Below, in pieces: positions 41,513 through 52,300 of a DNA stretch of 64,000 bases. Location of the stretch: positions 3,921,001 to 3,985,000 of the forward strand of contig NZ_CP090064.1 in assembly GCF_023100685.1 (NCBI RefSeq), given 5' to 3'. Position 1 is the first letter of the stretch; the number at the start of each line of letters is the position of its first letter. A program made the translations under genes and the position numbers. This DNA is from Proteus vulgaris. GTDB taxonomy: Bacteria; Pseudomonadota; Gammaproteobacteria; Enterobacterales; Enterobacteriaceae. The notes beneath the pieces are model-generated. The model was given only the letters and a program-made list of their open reading frames with translations, ran no database searches and was not told the origin of the DNA.

Positions 41513-42892
41513 ATGACTGATAATACTGCTACGCCTTCATCTTCATCATCACCATACACTATCGCTAAATTTGGTGGCACGAGTGTTGCTAACTATTCAG
41601 CAATGGAAAAATGTGCAGATATTATCCTGAAACAAAAGTCAGTTCGTGTCGTCGTTCTTTCCGCATCTGCAGGAGTCACTAATCTACTGATTGAACTTGC
41701 AGCAGGCACTGAGCCTTCACAACGAGAAGCTTTACTTTCACAAGTCCGCGATATTGAGTACGCGATTATCAATCAACTCTCTCAGCCAGAAATTATTTCC
41801 CAAGAAATAAACCGCCTGCTTGAAAATATTGAGATGCTCTCTGAAGCGGCCACGTTAGCTACTTCTGATGCATTAACAGACGAACTTGTAAGTCATGGTG
41901 AATTAATGTCAACCTTACTTTTCGTTGAGTTACTGCGTGAAAATGGCATACAAGCGGATTGGTTTGATGTCAGAAAAGTGATGAAAACGAACGATCTATT
42001 TTGTCACGCTGAGCCTGATATGGTGCAATTAACCGAACTCACACAAAGCCTTCTTCAGCCTCGTCTAGATGAAACAGTTATTGTCACACAAGGCTTTATT
42101 GGTCAAGAGCCAAAAGGTAGAACCACAACTCTAGGTCGTGGTGGTAGCGACTATACGGCTGCATTGATTGGTGAAGCACTAGGAATGTCTCGTGTAGATA
42201 TCTGGACGGATGTACCAGGCATTTACAGCACTGATCCAAGAATAGTGCCAGAGGCGCATCGTATTGATCAAATCGCCTTTGATGAAGCGGCAGAGATGGC
42301 AACCTTTGGCGCTAAAATATTACACCCCGCTACATTATTGCCTGCTGTTCGTAGTGGCATTCCGGTATTTGTTGGCTCAAGTAAAGCGCCCGAAGAAGGC
42401 GGTACGTTAGTTTGTGCACAAACAGAAAATCCACCTGTATTCCGTGCGATTGCACTGCGTAGAAAGCAAACATTGCTCACGTTACATAGCCTGAAAATGC
42501 TTCATGCGCGTGGTTTCTTGGCTGAAATTTTCACCATTTTATCGCGCCATCATATTTCGGTTGATGTGATAACAACATCTGAAGTCAGTATTGCTTTAAC
42601 CCTTGATACAACAGGTACAACAAATTCATCAGGCAGTTTATTAACAAATGCCTTATTAACCGAGCTTTCTGCATTATGCCGTGTTGAAGTAGAAGAAGAT
42701 CTGGCGTTAGTTGCCGTGATTGGTAACTCTCTTTCACAGGTAAATGGTTTAGGTATTAAGATTTTCGGCACATTAGAAAATTACAATATTCGTATGATTA
42801 GCCACGGTGCAAGTACTCATAATTTATGTTTATTAGTTGATGGCAAAGATGCGGATAATATTGTGCGTAAATTGCATGATACTTTGTTTTAA
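41513..42892 (+). CDS. lysC: Lysine-sensitive aspartokinase III
   Basis: Phosphorylates aspartate at the head of the lysine, threonine and methionine pathways, 459 residues. Kinase motifs IAKFGGTSVAN, FIGQEPKGRTTTLGRGGSDYTA and DVPGIYSTDPR are followed by two C-terminal ACT-type regulatory domains that bind lysine. No homoserine dehydrogenase is fused, so it is the LysC type. The 265-base leader shows none of the conserved lysine riboswitch segments I looked for. Confidence 0.94.
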   Translation: MTDNTATPSSSSSPYTIAKFGGTSVANYSAMEKCADIILKQKSVRVVVLSASAGVTNLLIELAAGTEPSQREALLSQVRDIEYAIINQLSQPEIISQEINRLLENIEMLSEAATLATSDALTDELVSHGELMSTLLFVELLRENGIQADWFDVRKVMKTNDLFCHAEPDMVQLTELTQSLLQPRLDETVIVTQGFIGQEPKGRTTTLGRGGSDYTAALIGEALGMSRVDIWTDVPGIYSTDPRIVPEAHRIDQIAFDEAAEMATFGAKILHPATLLPAVRSGIPVFVGSSKAPEEGGTLVCAQTENPPVFRAIALRRKQTLLTLHSLKMLHARGFLAEIFTILSRHHISVDVITTSEVSIALTLDTTGTTNSSGSLLTNALLTELSALCRVEVEEDLALVAVIGNSLSQVNGLGIKIFGTLENYNIRMISHGASTHNLCLLVDGKDADNIVRKLHDTLF

Positions 42893-42908
42893 CACATTCA
42901 CATTGAAA

Positions 42909-42933
42909 AGAGAGATAAAATTTTTATCTCTCT
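42909..42933 (+). terminator. Inverted repeat after lysC
   Basis: AGAGAGATAAAA and TTTTATCTCTCT form a long hairpin 17 bases after the lysC stop. No proper T-run follows, though the 3' arm is itself T-rich, so termination is likely but not certain. Confidence 0.55.
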
Positions 42934-43033
42934 CAAAATTCAACCTTTATTGCTGAAAAGGTGCAAGCTTTAAAGAACTTCATTTAATAATAATTAGAAT
43001 CAAAGCCTAATTCTATTAATGGAGTATTAAAAA

Positions 43034-43819
43034 ATGCATAAAGTCAGTAATAGCAGCATGAGTATAAGTGAAATTATAAGTAATAAAATTAGCACTAATA
43101 AGCCTCATACTCGTATTCTTACAGATATAAAAAAAGAAATTAATTCTTTGCACAATAATTCAGTTACGCTGAATATTCCTCTCGATACCACGCTCTCTCT
43201 TTTAAAATATATAGAAGATAAGCGTCCTATTTCTAAAAACATAGATGCCATATACAATCTAGAATTAGTCGATAAGGATAGCCTTTCCTCTATGATTGAT
43301 ATACATCATAGAGAAAAGAAAAAAGACCATTCAGCTATTAGCCTTTATTCAGATATATTAAAAAGAATAGACATAAATACTACAAATAAAGAAATTCAGC
43401 TTACAAAGGAATTTATGAAACTATCTGATAAAATCATAGAAAATCACACCAAAATAAAAAAAACAATAAAAGTTCTAGATAGTTATTTTCAAAACCTTAA
43501 AGACAAACTAGATGAAACACCAGAACTCGAAAAGAAAATAAATGAATATGATGACCAAAATACAATTCTCTCAAGCTTAATTAAATACAATACATCACAA
43601 AAAAAAATAGGAATGAAAATTGAAGAAGAAACAAGTAAAGCCAAGAAGTATAATGAAAATTTAAATAAAGCCATTGATGAACTATGTACAATTACTTTAA
43701 ATTATATATCTATATTAGAAAATAGTGACAAATTAAAAGATCATAATAAAATATTAGAATTAATAACAAATCATAAAGAATGCATAGAAAAAATAAATAC
43801 TACTTATCTTAAATTTTAA
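43034..43819 (+). CDS. Hypothetical coiled-coil protein, AT-rich orphan
   Basis: I do not recognise this 261-residue protein. It has GGAG nine bases before its ATG and a hairpin after its stop, so it is probably a real single gene. The first 25 residues (MHKVSNSSMSISEIISNKIS) are rich in Ser, Asn and Ile. Most of the rest is highly charged helix with Lys and Glu heptads (LKDKLDETPELEKKINEYDD; KIEEETSKAKKYNENLNKAI), predicting long coiled coils. There is no signal peptide or membrane segment. It is much more AT-rich than lysC beside it, suggesting transfer. The pattern would fit a type III-secreted protein or a structural filament, but nothing here proves it. Confidence 0.6.
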   Translation: MHKVSNSSMSISEIISNKISTNKPHTRILTDIKKEINSLHNNSVTLNIPLDTTLSLLKYIEDKRPISKNIDAIYNLELVDKDSLSSMIDIHHREKKKDHSAISLYSDILKRIDINTTNKEIQLTKEFMKLSDKIIENHTKIKKTIKVLDSYFQNLKDKLDETPELEKKINEYDDQNTILSSLIKYNTSQKKIGMKIEEETSKAKKYNENLNKAIDELCTITLNYISILENSDKLKDHNKILELITNHKECIEKINTTYLKF

Positions 43820-43827
43820 TATTTAAT

Positions 43828-43853
43828 CTAGGCTTCTTTTTCTAGAAGCCTAG
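43828..43853. terminator. Hairpin between convergent hypothetical genes
   Basis: Ten-base arms CTAGGCTTCT and AGAAGCCTAG around six bases (TTTTCT), eight bases after the plus-strand gene and eleven bases after the minus-strand gene at 43865. Confidence 0.7.
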
Positions 43854-43864
43854 CTTCTAATAAA

Positions 43865-44443
43865 TTAATAAACCCGATAACCACCATATTTCTTAGCAAA
43901 TTGATTAAACTTACCAAAATCAATTAAAGCAATTTCTAAAGAACGATGAGCAAGATGTGACATATTTGCAATTTTTTCAACGAAAACTCGGTTATCTTCC
44001 AGCAATTTAGCGGTAAGTGTAGCTGCAATTATTTCGCACTCTTTAGGTGTCACAATCCAACCATCATTAGTGGCAAATTTACAAATAGGAATATTGCCTT
44101 CTTTCTCACTCTCTTTGGCTAATAACGCTTCTTCTTCTTTCATCGCCTGCTTAAATAACACAATTTCTTCTTCAACAGGCTCTGGAGTAGTAGGAATTTT
44201 ATGATAAAGATAATCCCCCACTTCTTCGATTCGTGCAGGCGTCATTTCTGCTTTTAGCCAAATATTATCAAATACTTTTTCGTCTAAAATTGCCTCTGTA
44301 TCTAAACTTCCTGTTAATTGCATCAGATTTAAAAAAGCATTAATTAAAACTTCACTTAATGGATAATTTCCTTTTGCCAAAGAAGGAAATGGCACTTCAG
44401 CGCCAGCAGGTGGGGTTTTCTGAAGGTACAAAGTATAGTTCAT
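43865..44443 (-). CDS. Hypothetical cytoplasmic protein
   Basis: A 192-residue acidic protein I do not recognise. It starts MNYTLYLQKTPPAGAEVPFP with AAAGGA upstream of the ATG. It has no signal peptide or membrane segment; a Glu-rich stretch (EEEIVLFKQAMKEEEALLAKESEKEG) suggests a helix around residue 95-120. The C terminus FGKFNQFAKKYGGYRVY is basic and aromatic. It lies 133 bases after metH on the same strand, but a terminator intervenes, so it is likely expressed separately. Confidence 0.65.
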   Translation of the reverse strand: MNYTLYLQKTPPAGAEVPFPSLAKGNYPLSEVLINAFLNLMQLTGSLDTEAILDEKVFDNIWLKAEMTPARIEEVGDYLYHKIPTTPEPVEEEIVLFKQAMKEEEALLAKESEKEGNIPICKFATNDGWIVTPKECEIIAATLTAKLLEDNRVFVEKIANMSHLAHRSLEIALIDFGKFNQFAKKYGGYRVY

Positions 44444-44515
44444 TGTAATGTCCTTTTTTCTGATACAGGTTTACAGCTTAAACATCTTTAATGGGATCGA
44501 CTAGTGAAAATAACA

Positions 44516-44535
44516 AGGGGATATTACTATCCCCT
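44516..44535 (-). terminator. metH terminator
   Basis: AGGGGATA and TATCCCCT with a 4-base loop, followed on the minus strand by TTGTTATTTTC, about 40 bases after the metH stop. Confidence 0.65.
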
Positions 44536-44576
44536 CACTATTTATTACATTATTGAGATCTAAAAATAAAAACAAA

Positions 44577-47500
44577 CTAAGATTCATATCCTAAATTAGG
44601 CGCTAACCAACGCTCAACTTCTCTTATACTCATTCCTCGACGTTTTGCGTAATCTTCAACCTGATCTTTTTGAATTTGAGCAACCGCGAAATATTTACTT
44701 TCAGGATGACTAAAATACCAACCCGATACTGAAGCACCAGGCCACATGGCATAAGCATCTGTTAGTTTCATCCCAATGCGATTTTCAACATCAAGTAATT
44801 GCCAAATTTTCGCTTTTTCTGTGTGCTCAGGACAAGCAGGATATCCCGGCGCAGGTCGCGTTCCTTGATATTTCTCTCGAATAAGTTCGTCATTAGAGAG
44901 ATTTTCATCAGGGCTATAGCCCCAAATTTTTGTTCTCACTTGTTGGTGAAGATATTCTGCAAAAGCTTCAGCAAGACGATCCGATAACGCTTTCACCATA
45001 ATTTTATTGTAATCATCATGGGCATTATCATACGCATTGGCGAGCGTGTCTTCTTCTAGCCCTCCAGTTACAGCAAAAGCACCGAAATAATCAGGAACAC
45101 CACTTTCCACTGGCGCAATAAAATCGGCTAAACAGTAGTTAGGAAACTCTTTTTTCTCTGTTTGCTGGCGCAAATGGCAACTGTGCAATAACTCATGTTG
45201 TCGGCTTTCATCTTGATAAATAACAATATCATCACCCAAACGATTAGCAGGAAAGATCCCCATAATACCTTTAGGCGTGAGTAAGTTTTCATGACTTAGC
45301 TTATCCAGCATCGCGTTCGCATCAGCGAATACCCGTTTCGCTTCTTCACCGACCACGTCATCTTCTAAAATACGAGGATATTTACCTGCTAAAGACCACG
45401 TCATAAAGAAAGGCGTCCAGTCGATATATTCACGTAGCACATCAATGCTTGCAGTAATTTCTTGCACACCAAGTTGGTTCGGTTTGGGTGGCGTGTAATT
45501 TTGCCAATCAATTTTAAGTGCATTGGATCGCGCAATGTCTAAAGCGACCGGTGGTGTACGTGGTTTTTTTCTAGCGTATTGCTGGCGTACGACTTCATAT
45601 TCGCGCCGTGTTTTTGCAACAAAATCCGCTTTTTGTGTTTCAGATAATAGAGCTGCAACAACACCGACCGTACGTGATGCATTCTGCACGTAAACAGTAG
45701 GATGACTATAATTTGGTTCTATTTTTACAGCTGTATGGGCTTTAGACGTTGTTGCACCACCAATCATTAATGGTAACGAAAAACCTCGCCTTTCCATCTC
45801 TTTAGCCACATTCACCATTTCATCAAGTGACGGAGTAATCAGACCTGAAAGACCAATAATATCAACTTTTTCATCAATCGCCGTTTGCAGGATCTTATCG
45901 CAAGGTACCATTACCCCCAGATCGATAATCTCATAGTTATTACACTGCAAAACAACTCCGACAATATTTTTACCAATATCGTGAACATCCCCTTTTACAG
46001 TAGCGAGTAAAATTTTACCTGCGGAAGTACCTGCTTGTTTTGTTGCTTGAATATAGGGTTCAAGATAAGCAACGGCTTGTTTCATCACCCTTGCTGATTT
46101 CACTACTTGAGGTAAAAACATTTTCCCTTCGCCAAACAAATCACCCACTGTATTCATACCATTCATCAATGGTCCTTCAATAACTTCAATTGGGCTTGAT
46201 GCTTGTTGACGACAAGCTTCCGTATCTTCAACAATAAATTCAGTGATCCCTTTAACTAAGGCGTACTCTAAGCGTTTTTCTACATCCCATTGACGCCATT
46301 CAGCAAGTTGATGGTTTTGTTCATCATTTTTCGTTCCACGATAACGCTCTGCCAATGCTAATAGATTATCTGTGCTTTCTTCATGGCGATTTAAAATAAC
46401 GTCTTCAACCGCATTACGCAGTTCATCTGGCAATGAGTCGTAAATAGCAAGTTGCCCTGCATTCACAATCCCCATATCCATGCCATTTTTTACGGCGTAA
46501 TAAAGAAAAACAGAGTGAATAGCTTCACGAACAGGATCGTTACCCCGGAATGAGAATGAAACGTTAGACACCCCGCCAGATATTAAAGCATAAGGTAATT
46601 GAGATTTAATATCTGCACAGACCTCAATAAAATCAACAGCATAATTATTATGTTCAGCAATGCCTGTCGCGACTGCAAAAATATTAGGATCAAAAATAAT
46701 ATCTTCAGGAGGAAAACCGGCTTGCTCTGTTAATAACTGATAAGCTCGACGACAGATTTCGATTTTACGCTCTCGAGTATCCGCTTGCCCCACTTCATCA
46801 AACGCCATAACAACGACAGCGGCACCATATTTACGCACTAATTTAGCATGTTCAAGAAAAGGTGTTTCTCCCTCTTTCATTGAAATTGAGTTAACAATTC
46901 CTTTGCCTTGGATACACTTTAATCCCTCTTCGATTACTTCCCATTTTGAAGAGTCGATCATCACCGGAACCTTGGCAATATCAGGCTCACCAGCAATAAG
47001 ATTGAGAAAACGTGTCATGGCTTCAACCGCATCTAGCATGCCTTCATCCATGTTGATATCGATGATTTGAGCACCATTCTCAACTTGCTGACGTGCAACA
47101 TCCAATGCTTCTTGGTAATTGCCTTCTTTTATCAAGCGCTTAAATTTCGCCGAGCCTGTTACGTTAGTTCGTTCCCCCACATTTACAAACAATGAGTTCT
47201 CATCAATCGCTAAAGGCTCTAAACCTGAAAGGCGACACGCTTTCTTAAGAGTCGGTAATACTCTTGGTGCGATACCTTCTACTGCTTGTGAAATTGCAAG
47301 AATATGTGCAGGTGTTGTTCCACAACATCCCCCCACAATATTGAGAAAACCAGCTTGCGCCCACTCTTTAATTTGCTCAGCCATTTCTTGAGCATCTAAG
47401 TCATAACCTCCAAATGCGTTAGGTAAACCCGCATTAGGGTGAGCGCTGACATAGGCTTCAGAAATTTGCGAAAGTGTTTGAATATATTGGCGTAATTCTT

Positions 47501-48254
47501 TAGGGCCTAACGCACAGTTTAAACCAAATGAGAGTGCATCAGCATGACGTAATGAGTGGTAGAACGCTTCTGTTGTTTGCCCCGTTAAAGTTCTTCCTGA
47601 AGCATCTGTAATGGTGCCTGAGATCATCACAGGTAATTCAATATTTAGCGCTTCAAATTCACATTTAATCGCAAAAATAGCGGCTTTCGCATTTAATGTG
47701 TCGAAAATAGTTTCGACCATAATTAAATCGACACCGCCTTTAATTAGTCCTCGAATCGCTTCTCGATAAGCATCCACCAGCTTATCAAATGAAACATTAC
47801 GAAATGCAGGATCATTAACATCAGGAGATATGGACGCCGTTCTATTTGTTGGTCCTAAAACACCAGCAACATAACGTGGTTTATCAGGTGTTAAAGCACT
47901 CCATTTATCTGCACAGATTTTTGCTAATTTTGCAGCTTCTTCATTCAACTCAAAACAGAGCGACTCCATCTGATAATCAGCCATCGCAATGGACGTTGAG
48001 TTAAAGGTATTGGTTTCAACAATATCAGCACCCGCTTGAAAATAAGCATCATGTATATCTGCAATAATCTGGGGTTGTGTTAACACTAAAAGGTCATTAT
48101 TTCCTTTAACATCACAACCCCAATTAGCAAAACGCTCACCTCGATAATCAGCTTCTGTCAGTTGATATTGCTGGATCATTGTACCCATTGCACCATCAAG
48201 TACTAAGATACGTTTTTCTAATGCTTCTACCAGTTGTTGTTTTATGTTTGCCAC
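44577..48254 (-). CDS. metH: Cobalamin-dependent methionine synthase
   Basis: Transfers methyl from methyltetrahydrofolate to homocysteine, 1225 residues (E. coli 1227). Domains in order: homocysteine-binding with zinc ligands (NCALGP...GGCCGTTP, to about 325); folate-binding ([16 protein letters not shown], about 350-620); cobalamin-binding with the lower-ligand His in [11 protein letters not shown] (about 750); and SAM-dependent reactivation domain ([15 protein letters not shown]). The start is GTG at 48254 with GAGGAAG upstream. It is next to iclR, as in E. coli. No cobalamin riboswitch was seen upstream. Confidence 0.97.
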   Translation of the reverse strand: MANIKQQLVEALEKRILVLDGAMGTMIQQYQLTEADYRGERFANWGCDVKGNNDLLVLTQPQIIADIHDAYFQAGADIVETNTFNSTSIAMADYQMESLCFELNEEAAKLAKICADKWSALTPDKPRYVAGVLGPTNRTASISPDVNDPAFRNVSFDKLVDAYREAIRGLIKGGVDLIMVETIFDTLNAKAAIFAIKCEFEALNIELPVMISGTITDASGRTLTGQTTEAFYHSLRHADALSFGLNCALGPKELRQYIQTLSQISEAYVSAHPNAGLPNAFGGYDLDAQEMAEQIKEWAQAGFLNIVGGCCGTTPAHILAISQAVEGIAPRVLPTLKKACRLSGLEPLAIDENSLFVNVGERTNVTGSAKFKRLIKEGNYQEALDVARQQVENGAQIIDINMDEGMLDAVEAMTRFLNLIAGEPDIAKVPVMIDSSKWEVIEEGLKCIQGKGIVNSISMKEGETPFLEHAKLVRKYGAAVVVMAFDEVGQADTRERKIEICRRAYQLLTEQAGFPPEDIIFDPNIFAVATGIAEHNNYAVDFIEVCADIKSQLPYALISGGVSNVSFSFRGNDPVREAIHSVFLYYAVKNGMDMGIVNAGQLAIYDSLPDELRNAVEDVILNRHEESTDNLLALAERYRGTKNDEQNHQLAEWRQWDVEKRLEYALVKGITEFIVEDTEACRQQASSPIEVIEGPLMNGMNTVGDLFGEGKMFLPQVVKSARVMKQAVAYLEPYIQATKQAGTSAGKILLATVKGDVHDIGKNIVGVVLQCNNYEIIDLGVMVPCDKILQTAIDEKVDIIGLSGLITPSLDEMVNVAKEMERRGFSLPLMIGGATTSKAHTAVKIEPNYSHPTVYVQNASRTVGVVAALLSETQKADFVAKTRREYEVVRQQYARKKPRTPPVALDIARSNALKIDWQNYTPPKPNQLGVQEITASIDVLREYIDWTPFFMTWSLAGKYPRILEDDVVGEEAKRVFADANAMLDKLSHENLLTPKGIMGIFPANRLGDDIVIYQDESRQHELLHSCHLRQQTEKKEFPNYCLADFIAPVESGVPDYFGAFAVTGGLEEDTLANAYDNAHDDYNKIMVKALSDRLAEAFAEYLHQQVRTKIWGYSPDENLSNDELIREKYQGTRPAPGYPACPEHTEKAKIWQLLDVENRIGMKLTDAYAMWPGASVSGWYFSHPESKYFAVAQIQKDQVEDYAKRRGMSIREVERWLAPNLGYES

Positions 48255-48482
48255 GTTACTTCCTCTTAATCGAGAATGTTTTTATTTTTATTTCTTTATT
48301 TTTCTTTCGTTGTTTTTTTATCCTACCATATCTTTTTAGAAAGATTTCTAAGACGAAGATGAGAGATTTTCACTCAGTAATAAATGCTTTTAATAAATAT
48401 TTCTTATCACACACTTTGTTTTGAAAAATGCAGTGATCGGAGGAGTTTTATTATGCGAGATAGTTCATAATAGATATTAATA

Positions 48483-48497
48483 TGGATAGCATTTCTG
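48483..48497. promoter_or_regulatory. Possible IclR autoregulatory site
   Basis: TGGATAGCATTTCTG resembles the IclR consensus TGGAAATNATTTCCA (about 11 of 14 defined bases) and lies just upstream of the iclR ribosome site, where autorepression would be expected. Confidence 0.4.
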
Positions 48498-48507
48498 GAG
48501 TGTATGC

Positions 48508-49344
48508 ATGACAGTTTCCCCTACAAATAAAAAAGCGCGTAAGACGAAAACAACTGCCACTCAAAGTACTGCACAAGGAGGCCCCGTTCAGTCATTAAGC
48601 CGTGGACTGACATTATTGGAATATATTTCCGAATCTCCGGGGGGTATCGCCCTAACAGATCTCGCCTTTCAAGCTGGATTGCCTAATTCCACAACACACC
48701 GTTTACTCACGACACTTCAGCAACATGGTTTTGTCCGTCAAGTTGGAGATTTAGGATTGTGGGTTGTTGGTACACACGCCTTTATTGTTGGCAGTAGCTT
48801 TCTGCAAACTCGTAATCTTTTAGTAATGGTGCATCCTATTTTGCGCCAGTTGATGGAAGATTCTGGTGAAACCGTCAATCTGGCTATTCTTGACCAAATT
48901 GAATTTGATGCCGTGATTGTCGATCAAGTGCAATGTAATGCACTAATGAGAATGTCGGCTCCTATTGGTGGTAAATTACCGATGCATGCTTCAGGTGCTG
49001 GTAAAGCATTTCTTTCGACGTTGCCAGAAAATAAATTGCTACCGCTACTCCAGAAAAAAGGCTTAATGGCCTATACACCTCACACCAGAACACTCCCTTC
49101 TTCTTTAAAAGAAAATTTGGATCAAGCTCGTAAACAAGGTTTTTCTTTCGATGATGAAGAGCATGCTTTAGGCTTACGCTGTATTGGTGCTTGTATTTAT
49201 GATGAACACCACCAGCCTTTTGCTGCAATTTCACTTTCAGGCCCTGTTTCTAGAATGACTGATTCACGTATCACTGAATTAGGCGCTATGGTTATCAAAG
49301 CCGCAAAACAAATTAGCCGTGAATATGGTGGTATAAAAAGCTGA
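48508..49344 (+). CDS. iclR: Acetate operon repressor IclR
   Basis: IclR-family repressor of the glyoxylate bypass, 278 residues. An N-terminal winged helix (QSLSRGLTLLEYISESPGGIALTDLAFQ, NSTTHRLLTTLQQHGFVRQ) is followed by the effector domain (MRMSAPIGGKLPMHASGAGKAFL; GLRCIGACIYDEHHQPFAAISLSGP). Divergent from metH, as in E. coli. Its usual target aceBAK lies 8 kb away here because edd-eda comes between. ATG at 48508 has TGGAG upstream. Confidence 0.92.
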   Translation: MTVSPTNKKARKTKTTATQSTAQGGPVQSLSRGLTLLEYISESPGGIALTDLAFQAGLPNSTTHRLLTTLQQHGFVRQVGDLGLWVVGTHAFIVGSSFLQTRNLLVMVHPILRQLMEDSGETVNLAILDQIEFDAVIVDQVQCNALMRMSAPIGGKLPMHASGAGKAFLSTLPENKLLPLLQKKGLMAYTPHTRTLPSSLKENLDQARKQGFSFDDEEHALGLRCIGACIYDEHHQPFAAISLSGPVSRMTDSRITELGAMVIKAAKQISREYGGIKS

Positions 49345-49649
49345 TCCTATCTTTCACCTTCCTCGTTACCAAACAATGAGGAAGGAACTCCCTAATTAAA
49401 CCGATTCAGCTTTTTAAAAAGGCAGAGTTTCGGCTTTATATTCGTTAAATATTAAAAAACTGTTATTTATCACCTAAAAAAATTGATGTTGATCACAGAT
49501 GTTGTTTAAGACGCATTAAGAGTATTGCAACTCTTCTTGTTACCCGTAACAATGTTACCGGTAACAAATACTATAGCTAAATTAAAATACGCTCTATTCA
49601 TAGCCGATAGTAACGCTCATCACCCTGTGTGAATAAAGGAAGCATCATT
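49345..49649. other. Control region between iclR and edd
   Basis: About 305 bases. It has an inverted repeat CCTTCCTC/GAGGAAGG at 49357-49385 that may terminate iclR, a weak CRP-like site (ATTGA-N6-TCACA, 49482-49497) and twin GntR-type operators at 49538-49566. No reading frame seen. Confidence 0.6.
49538..49566. promoter_or_regulatory. Twin GntR-type operators upstream of edd
   Basis: Two near-identical palindromes, TGTTACCCGTAACA (49538-49551) and TGTTACCGGTAACA (49553-49566), one base apart. Both match the gluconate repressor GntR operator core. In E. coli GntR controls gluconate uptake and edd-eda, so gluconate induction of this operon is a strong inference. Confidence 0.85.
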
Positions 49650-51506
49650 ATGAACCCTAAAAACCATAACCCAATTCAGAACGACTTTGTTCCGCTTAAC
49701 GAGACTATAAAACAGGTAACAGAGCGCATTATTGTTCGCTCACAATTGACTCGTCGTGCTTATCTGAAAAAAATCGAAGCTGCAAAAAGCCAAACAGTAC
49801 ATCGTGCTCAATTAGCTTGCGGTAATTTGGCTCATGGTTTCGCTGCTTGTCAGGCTGATGATAAAAATCGCCTGAAAAATATGGTTCATAATGATATTGC
49901 CATTATCACTGCTTACAATGATATGTTGTCAGCTCATCAGCCGTATGAAAATTATCCCCAGAAAATTAAAAAGGCATTACATGCTGTTGGTGCCGTAGGG
50001 CAAGTTGCAGGTGGTGTTCCTGCTATGTGTGATGGTGTAACTCAAGGTCAAGATGGGATGGAACTATCACTCCTGAGTCGGGATGTGATTGCGATGTCAG
50101 CGGCTGTCGGTTTATCTCATAATATGTTTGATGGTGCACTCTATTTAGGGATCTGCGATAAAATTGTTCCTGGACTGACAATGGCAGCACTCTCTTTTGG
50201 TCATCTTCCTGCTATTTTTGTTCCTGCTGGCCCAATGACGAGTGGTTTACCCAATAAAGAAAAAGTGCGTATTCGCCAACTTTATGCTGAAGGTAAAGTG
50301 GATCGTCATGCATTGTTAGAAGCCGAAGCAGCGTCTTACCATAGTATTGGCACCTGCACCTTTTACGGTACAGCGAACTCAAATCAGATGGTCATGGAAA
50401 TGATGGGGTTACATTTACCCGGTGCTTCTTTTGTTCATCCAGATACCCCCTTGCGTGATGCATTGACGGATGCAGCGGCTAACCAAATAGTACGCCTTAC
50501 TGAAAACTCAGGTAATTACCTCCCTATCGGTCAATTAGTTGACGAGAAGGTCATTGTAAACGGCATTATTGCTCTATTAACAACGGGTGGATCAACTAAC
50601 CTAACAATGCACTTAGTTGCAATGGCACGCGCGGCTGGCATTATCATTAATTGGGATGATTTCTCTGAACTTTCACAAGTTGTGCCACTGATTGCTCGTA
50701 TTTATCCTAATGGCCCTGCCGATATCAACCAGTTTCAAGCAGCAGGGGGTATCGCACTGATTATTCGCGAACTACTGAAAAAAGGCTTAATTCATCGTGA
50801 TGTTAATACTGTTGCAGGATTTGGCATTGAGCGTTATACCTTAGAACCTTGGTTAAATGAGGGTAAACTTGATTGGCGCGAAGGTACAACAAGCTCTTTA
50901 GATAAAGATGTCATTGCTGATATCAATACACCATTCTCATCACATGGTGGTACACAAGTGATGCAAGGTAATTTAGGCAGAGCTGTAATGAAAACTTCAG
51001 CCGTACCTGATGAAAATAAAATTATCGAAGCCCCTGCAGTGGTGTTTAATAGCCAACATGATATTGCCGCTAAATTTGAAGCCGGTGAGCTAAATAAAGA
51101 TTGTGTTGTGGTTGTGCGTTATCAAGGGCCACAAGCCAACGGTATGCCAGAATTACATAAATTAATGCCACCACTAGGGGTGTTAATGGATAAAGGCTAC
51201 AAAGTAGCATTAGTTACCGATGGCCGACTTTCAGGCGCATCTGGTAAAGTACCTGCCGCAATTCATGTCACTCCTGAAGCTATTAATGGTGGTTTATTAT
51301 CCAAAGTGCACGATGGTGATATCATTCGTGTTAATGGTAAAACAGGTGAGTTAACACTCCTTGTTGATGAACAAACGCTCAATGCTCGCCAAGACAAGAT
51401 GCCTGATTTAAGTGCGAACGACATAGGCTGTGGCCGTGAACTATTTGTGAATTTGCGTCGTCATTTATCCGGAGCTGAACAAGGTGCTTGTTGTATTGAT
51501 TTTTAA
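49650..51506 (+). CDS. edd: 6-phosphogluconate dehydratase
   Basis: First enzyme of the Entner-Doudoroff branch, converting 6-phosphogluconate to 2-keto-3-deoxy-6-phosphogluconate, 618 residues (E. coli 603). Iron-sulfur cysteines lie in [12 protein letters not shown] and [37 protein letters not shown] is the IlvD/Edd signature. ATG at 49650 is preceded by AAGGA; a further seven upstream codons are open. It is followed by eda after 74 bases. Confidence 0.95.
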   Translation: MNPKNHNPIQNDFVPLNETIKQVTERIIVRSQLTRRAYLKKIEAAKSQTVHRAQLACGNLAHGFAACQADDKNRLKNMVHNDIAIITAYNDMLSAHQPYENYPQKIKKALHAVGAVGQVAGGVPAMCDGVTQGQDGMELSLLSRDVIAMSAAVGLSHNMFDGALYLGICDKIVPGLTMAALSFGHLPAIFVPAGPMTSGLPNKEKVRIRQLYAEGKVDRHALLEAEAASYHSIGTCTFYGTANSNQMVMEMMGLHLPGASFVHPDTPLRDALTDAAANQIVRLTENSGNYLPIGQLVDEKVIVNGIIALLTTGGSTNLTMHLVAMARAAGIIINWDDFSELSQVVPLIARIYPNGPADINQFQAAGGIALIIRELLKKGLIHRDVNTVAGFGIERYTLEPWLNEGKLDWREGTTSSLDKDVIADINTPFSSHGGTQVMQGNLGRAVMKTSAVPDENKIIEAPAVVFNSQHDIAAKFEAGELNKDCVVVVRYQGPQANGMPELHKLMPPLGVLMDKGYKVALVTDGRLSGASGKVPAAIHVTPEAINGGLLSKVHDGDIIRVNGKTGELTLLVDEQTLNARQDKMPDLSANDIGCGRELFVNLRRHLSGAEQGACCIDF

Positions 51507-51580
51507 TAGCAACAAGTCTAATGCCTAACGAAGAGCAGATTTAATTCATTTGCTCACCATTTTCTAATTAGGAAATACAA

Positions 51581-52225
51581 ATGATGAATCATTGGAATAC
51601 AAGTGCAGAGTCTGTACTAAAATCAGGGCCTGTCGTTCCTGTTATTGTTATTAATCATATTGATGAAGCTGTACCTGTTGCCAGAGCATTAGTTGCAGGT
51701 GGCGTAAAAGTTTTAGAAGTCACATTACGTACAGATTGCGCTATTGAAGCTATTCGCCGTATTGCGAAAGAAGTCCCAGAAGCCATTGTGGGTGCAGGAA
51801 CCGTGATTAATCCACAACAGTTAGCACAAGTTACTGAAGCAGGCGCTCAATTTGCTATTAGCCCTGGGTTAACAGAAGCGCTACTCAAAGCTGCAGTAGC
51901 TGGAACGATCCCTTTAATTCCTGGTATTTCAACAGTTTCTGAGCTAATGCTCGGTATGAGTTATGGCTTAAATGAATTTAAGTTTTTCCCTGCTGAAGCC
52001 AACGGGGGTGTTAAGGCATTAAAAGCAATTGCAGGACCATTCTCAAAAGTTCGCTTCTGTCCAACCGGAGGTATTTCACCAGATAATTACCGTAATTATC
52101 TGGCGCTAGAAAGCGTACTTTGTATTGGTGGCTCTTGGTTAGTGCCTAATGATGCGGTTAAAGCTGGTGATTTCCAGCGTATTACTGAATTAGCTAGAGA
52201 AGCCGTTGCTGGCGCTCAGCGCTAA
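51581..52225 (+). CDS. eda: KDPG/KHG aldolase
   Basis: Cleaves 2-keto-3-deoxy-6-phosphogluconate to pyruvate and glyceraldehyde-3-phosphate, 214 residues. The Schiff-base lysine is in [11 protein letters not shown] and the catalytic Glu in [23 protein letters not shown] is the phosphate site. Co-transcribed with edd under the GntR-type operators; a terminator follows. Confidence 0.96.
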   Translation: MMNHWNTSAESVLKSGPVVPVIVINHIDEAVPVARALVAGGVKVLEVTLRTDCAIEAIRRIAKEVPEAIVGAGTVINPQQLAQVTEAGAQFAISPGLTEALLKAAVAGTIPLIPGISTVSELMLGMSYGLNEFKFFPAEANGGVKALKAIAGPFSKVRFCPTGGISPDNYRNYLALESVLCIGGSWLVPNDAVKAGDFQRITELAREAVAGAQR

Positions 52226-52255
52226 TTTTTGCAATAAAAACATATTTAGCTCAAT

Positions 52256-52292
52256 AAAGATAGGTATCCCCTTTATGCCTATCTTTGTTTTT
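52256..52292 (+). terminator. edd-eda terminator
   Basis: AAAGATAGG and CCTATCTTT with a 13-base loop, followed by GTTTTT; between convergent eda and aceK. Confidence 0.85.
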
Positions 52293-52300
52293 AACCTTTT

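Noticed and set aside
48255..48507. Cobalamin riboswitch or MetR site upstream of metH
   Set aside because: No conserved B12-box or clear TGAA-N5-TTCA site could be found by eye.
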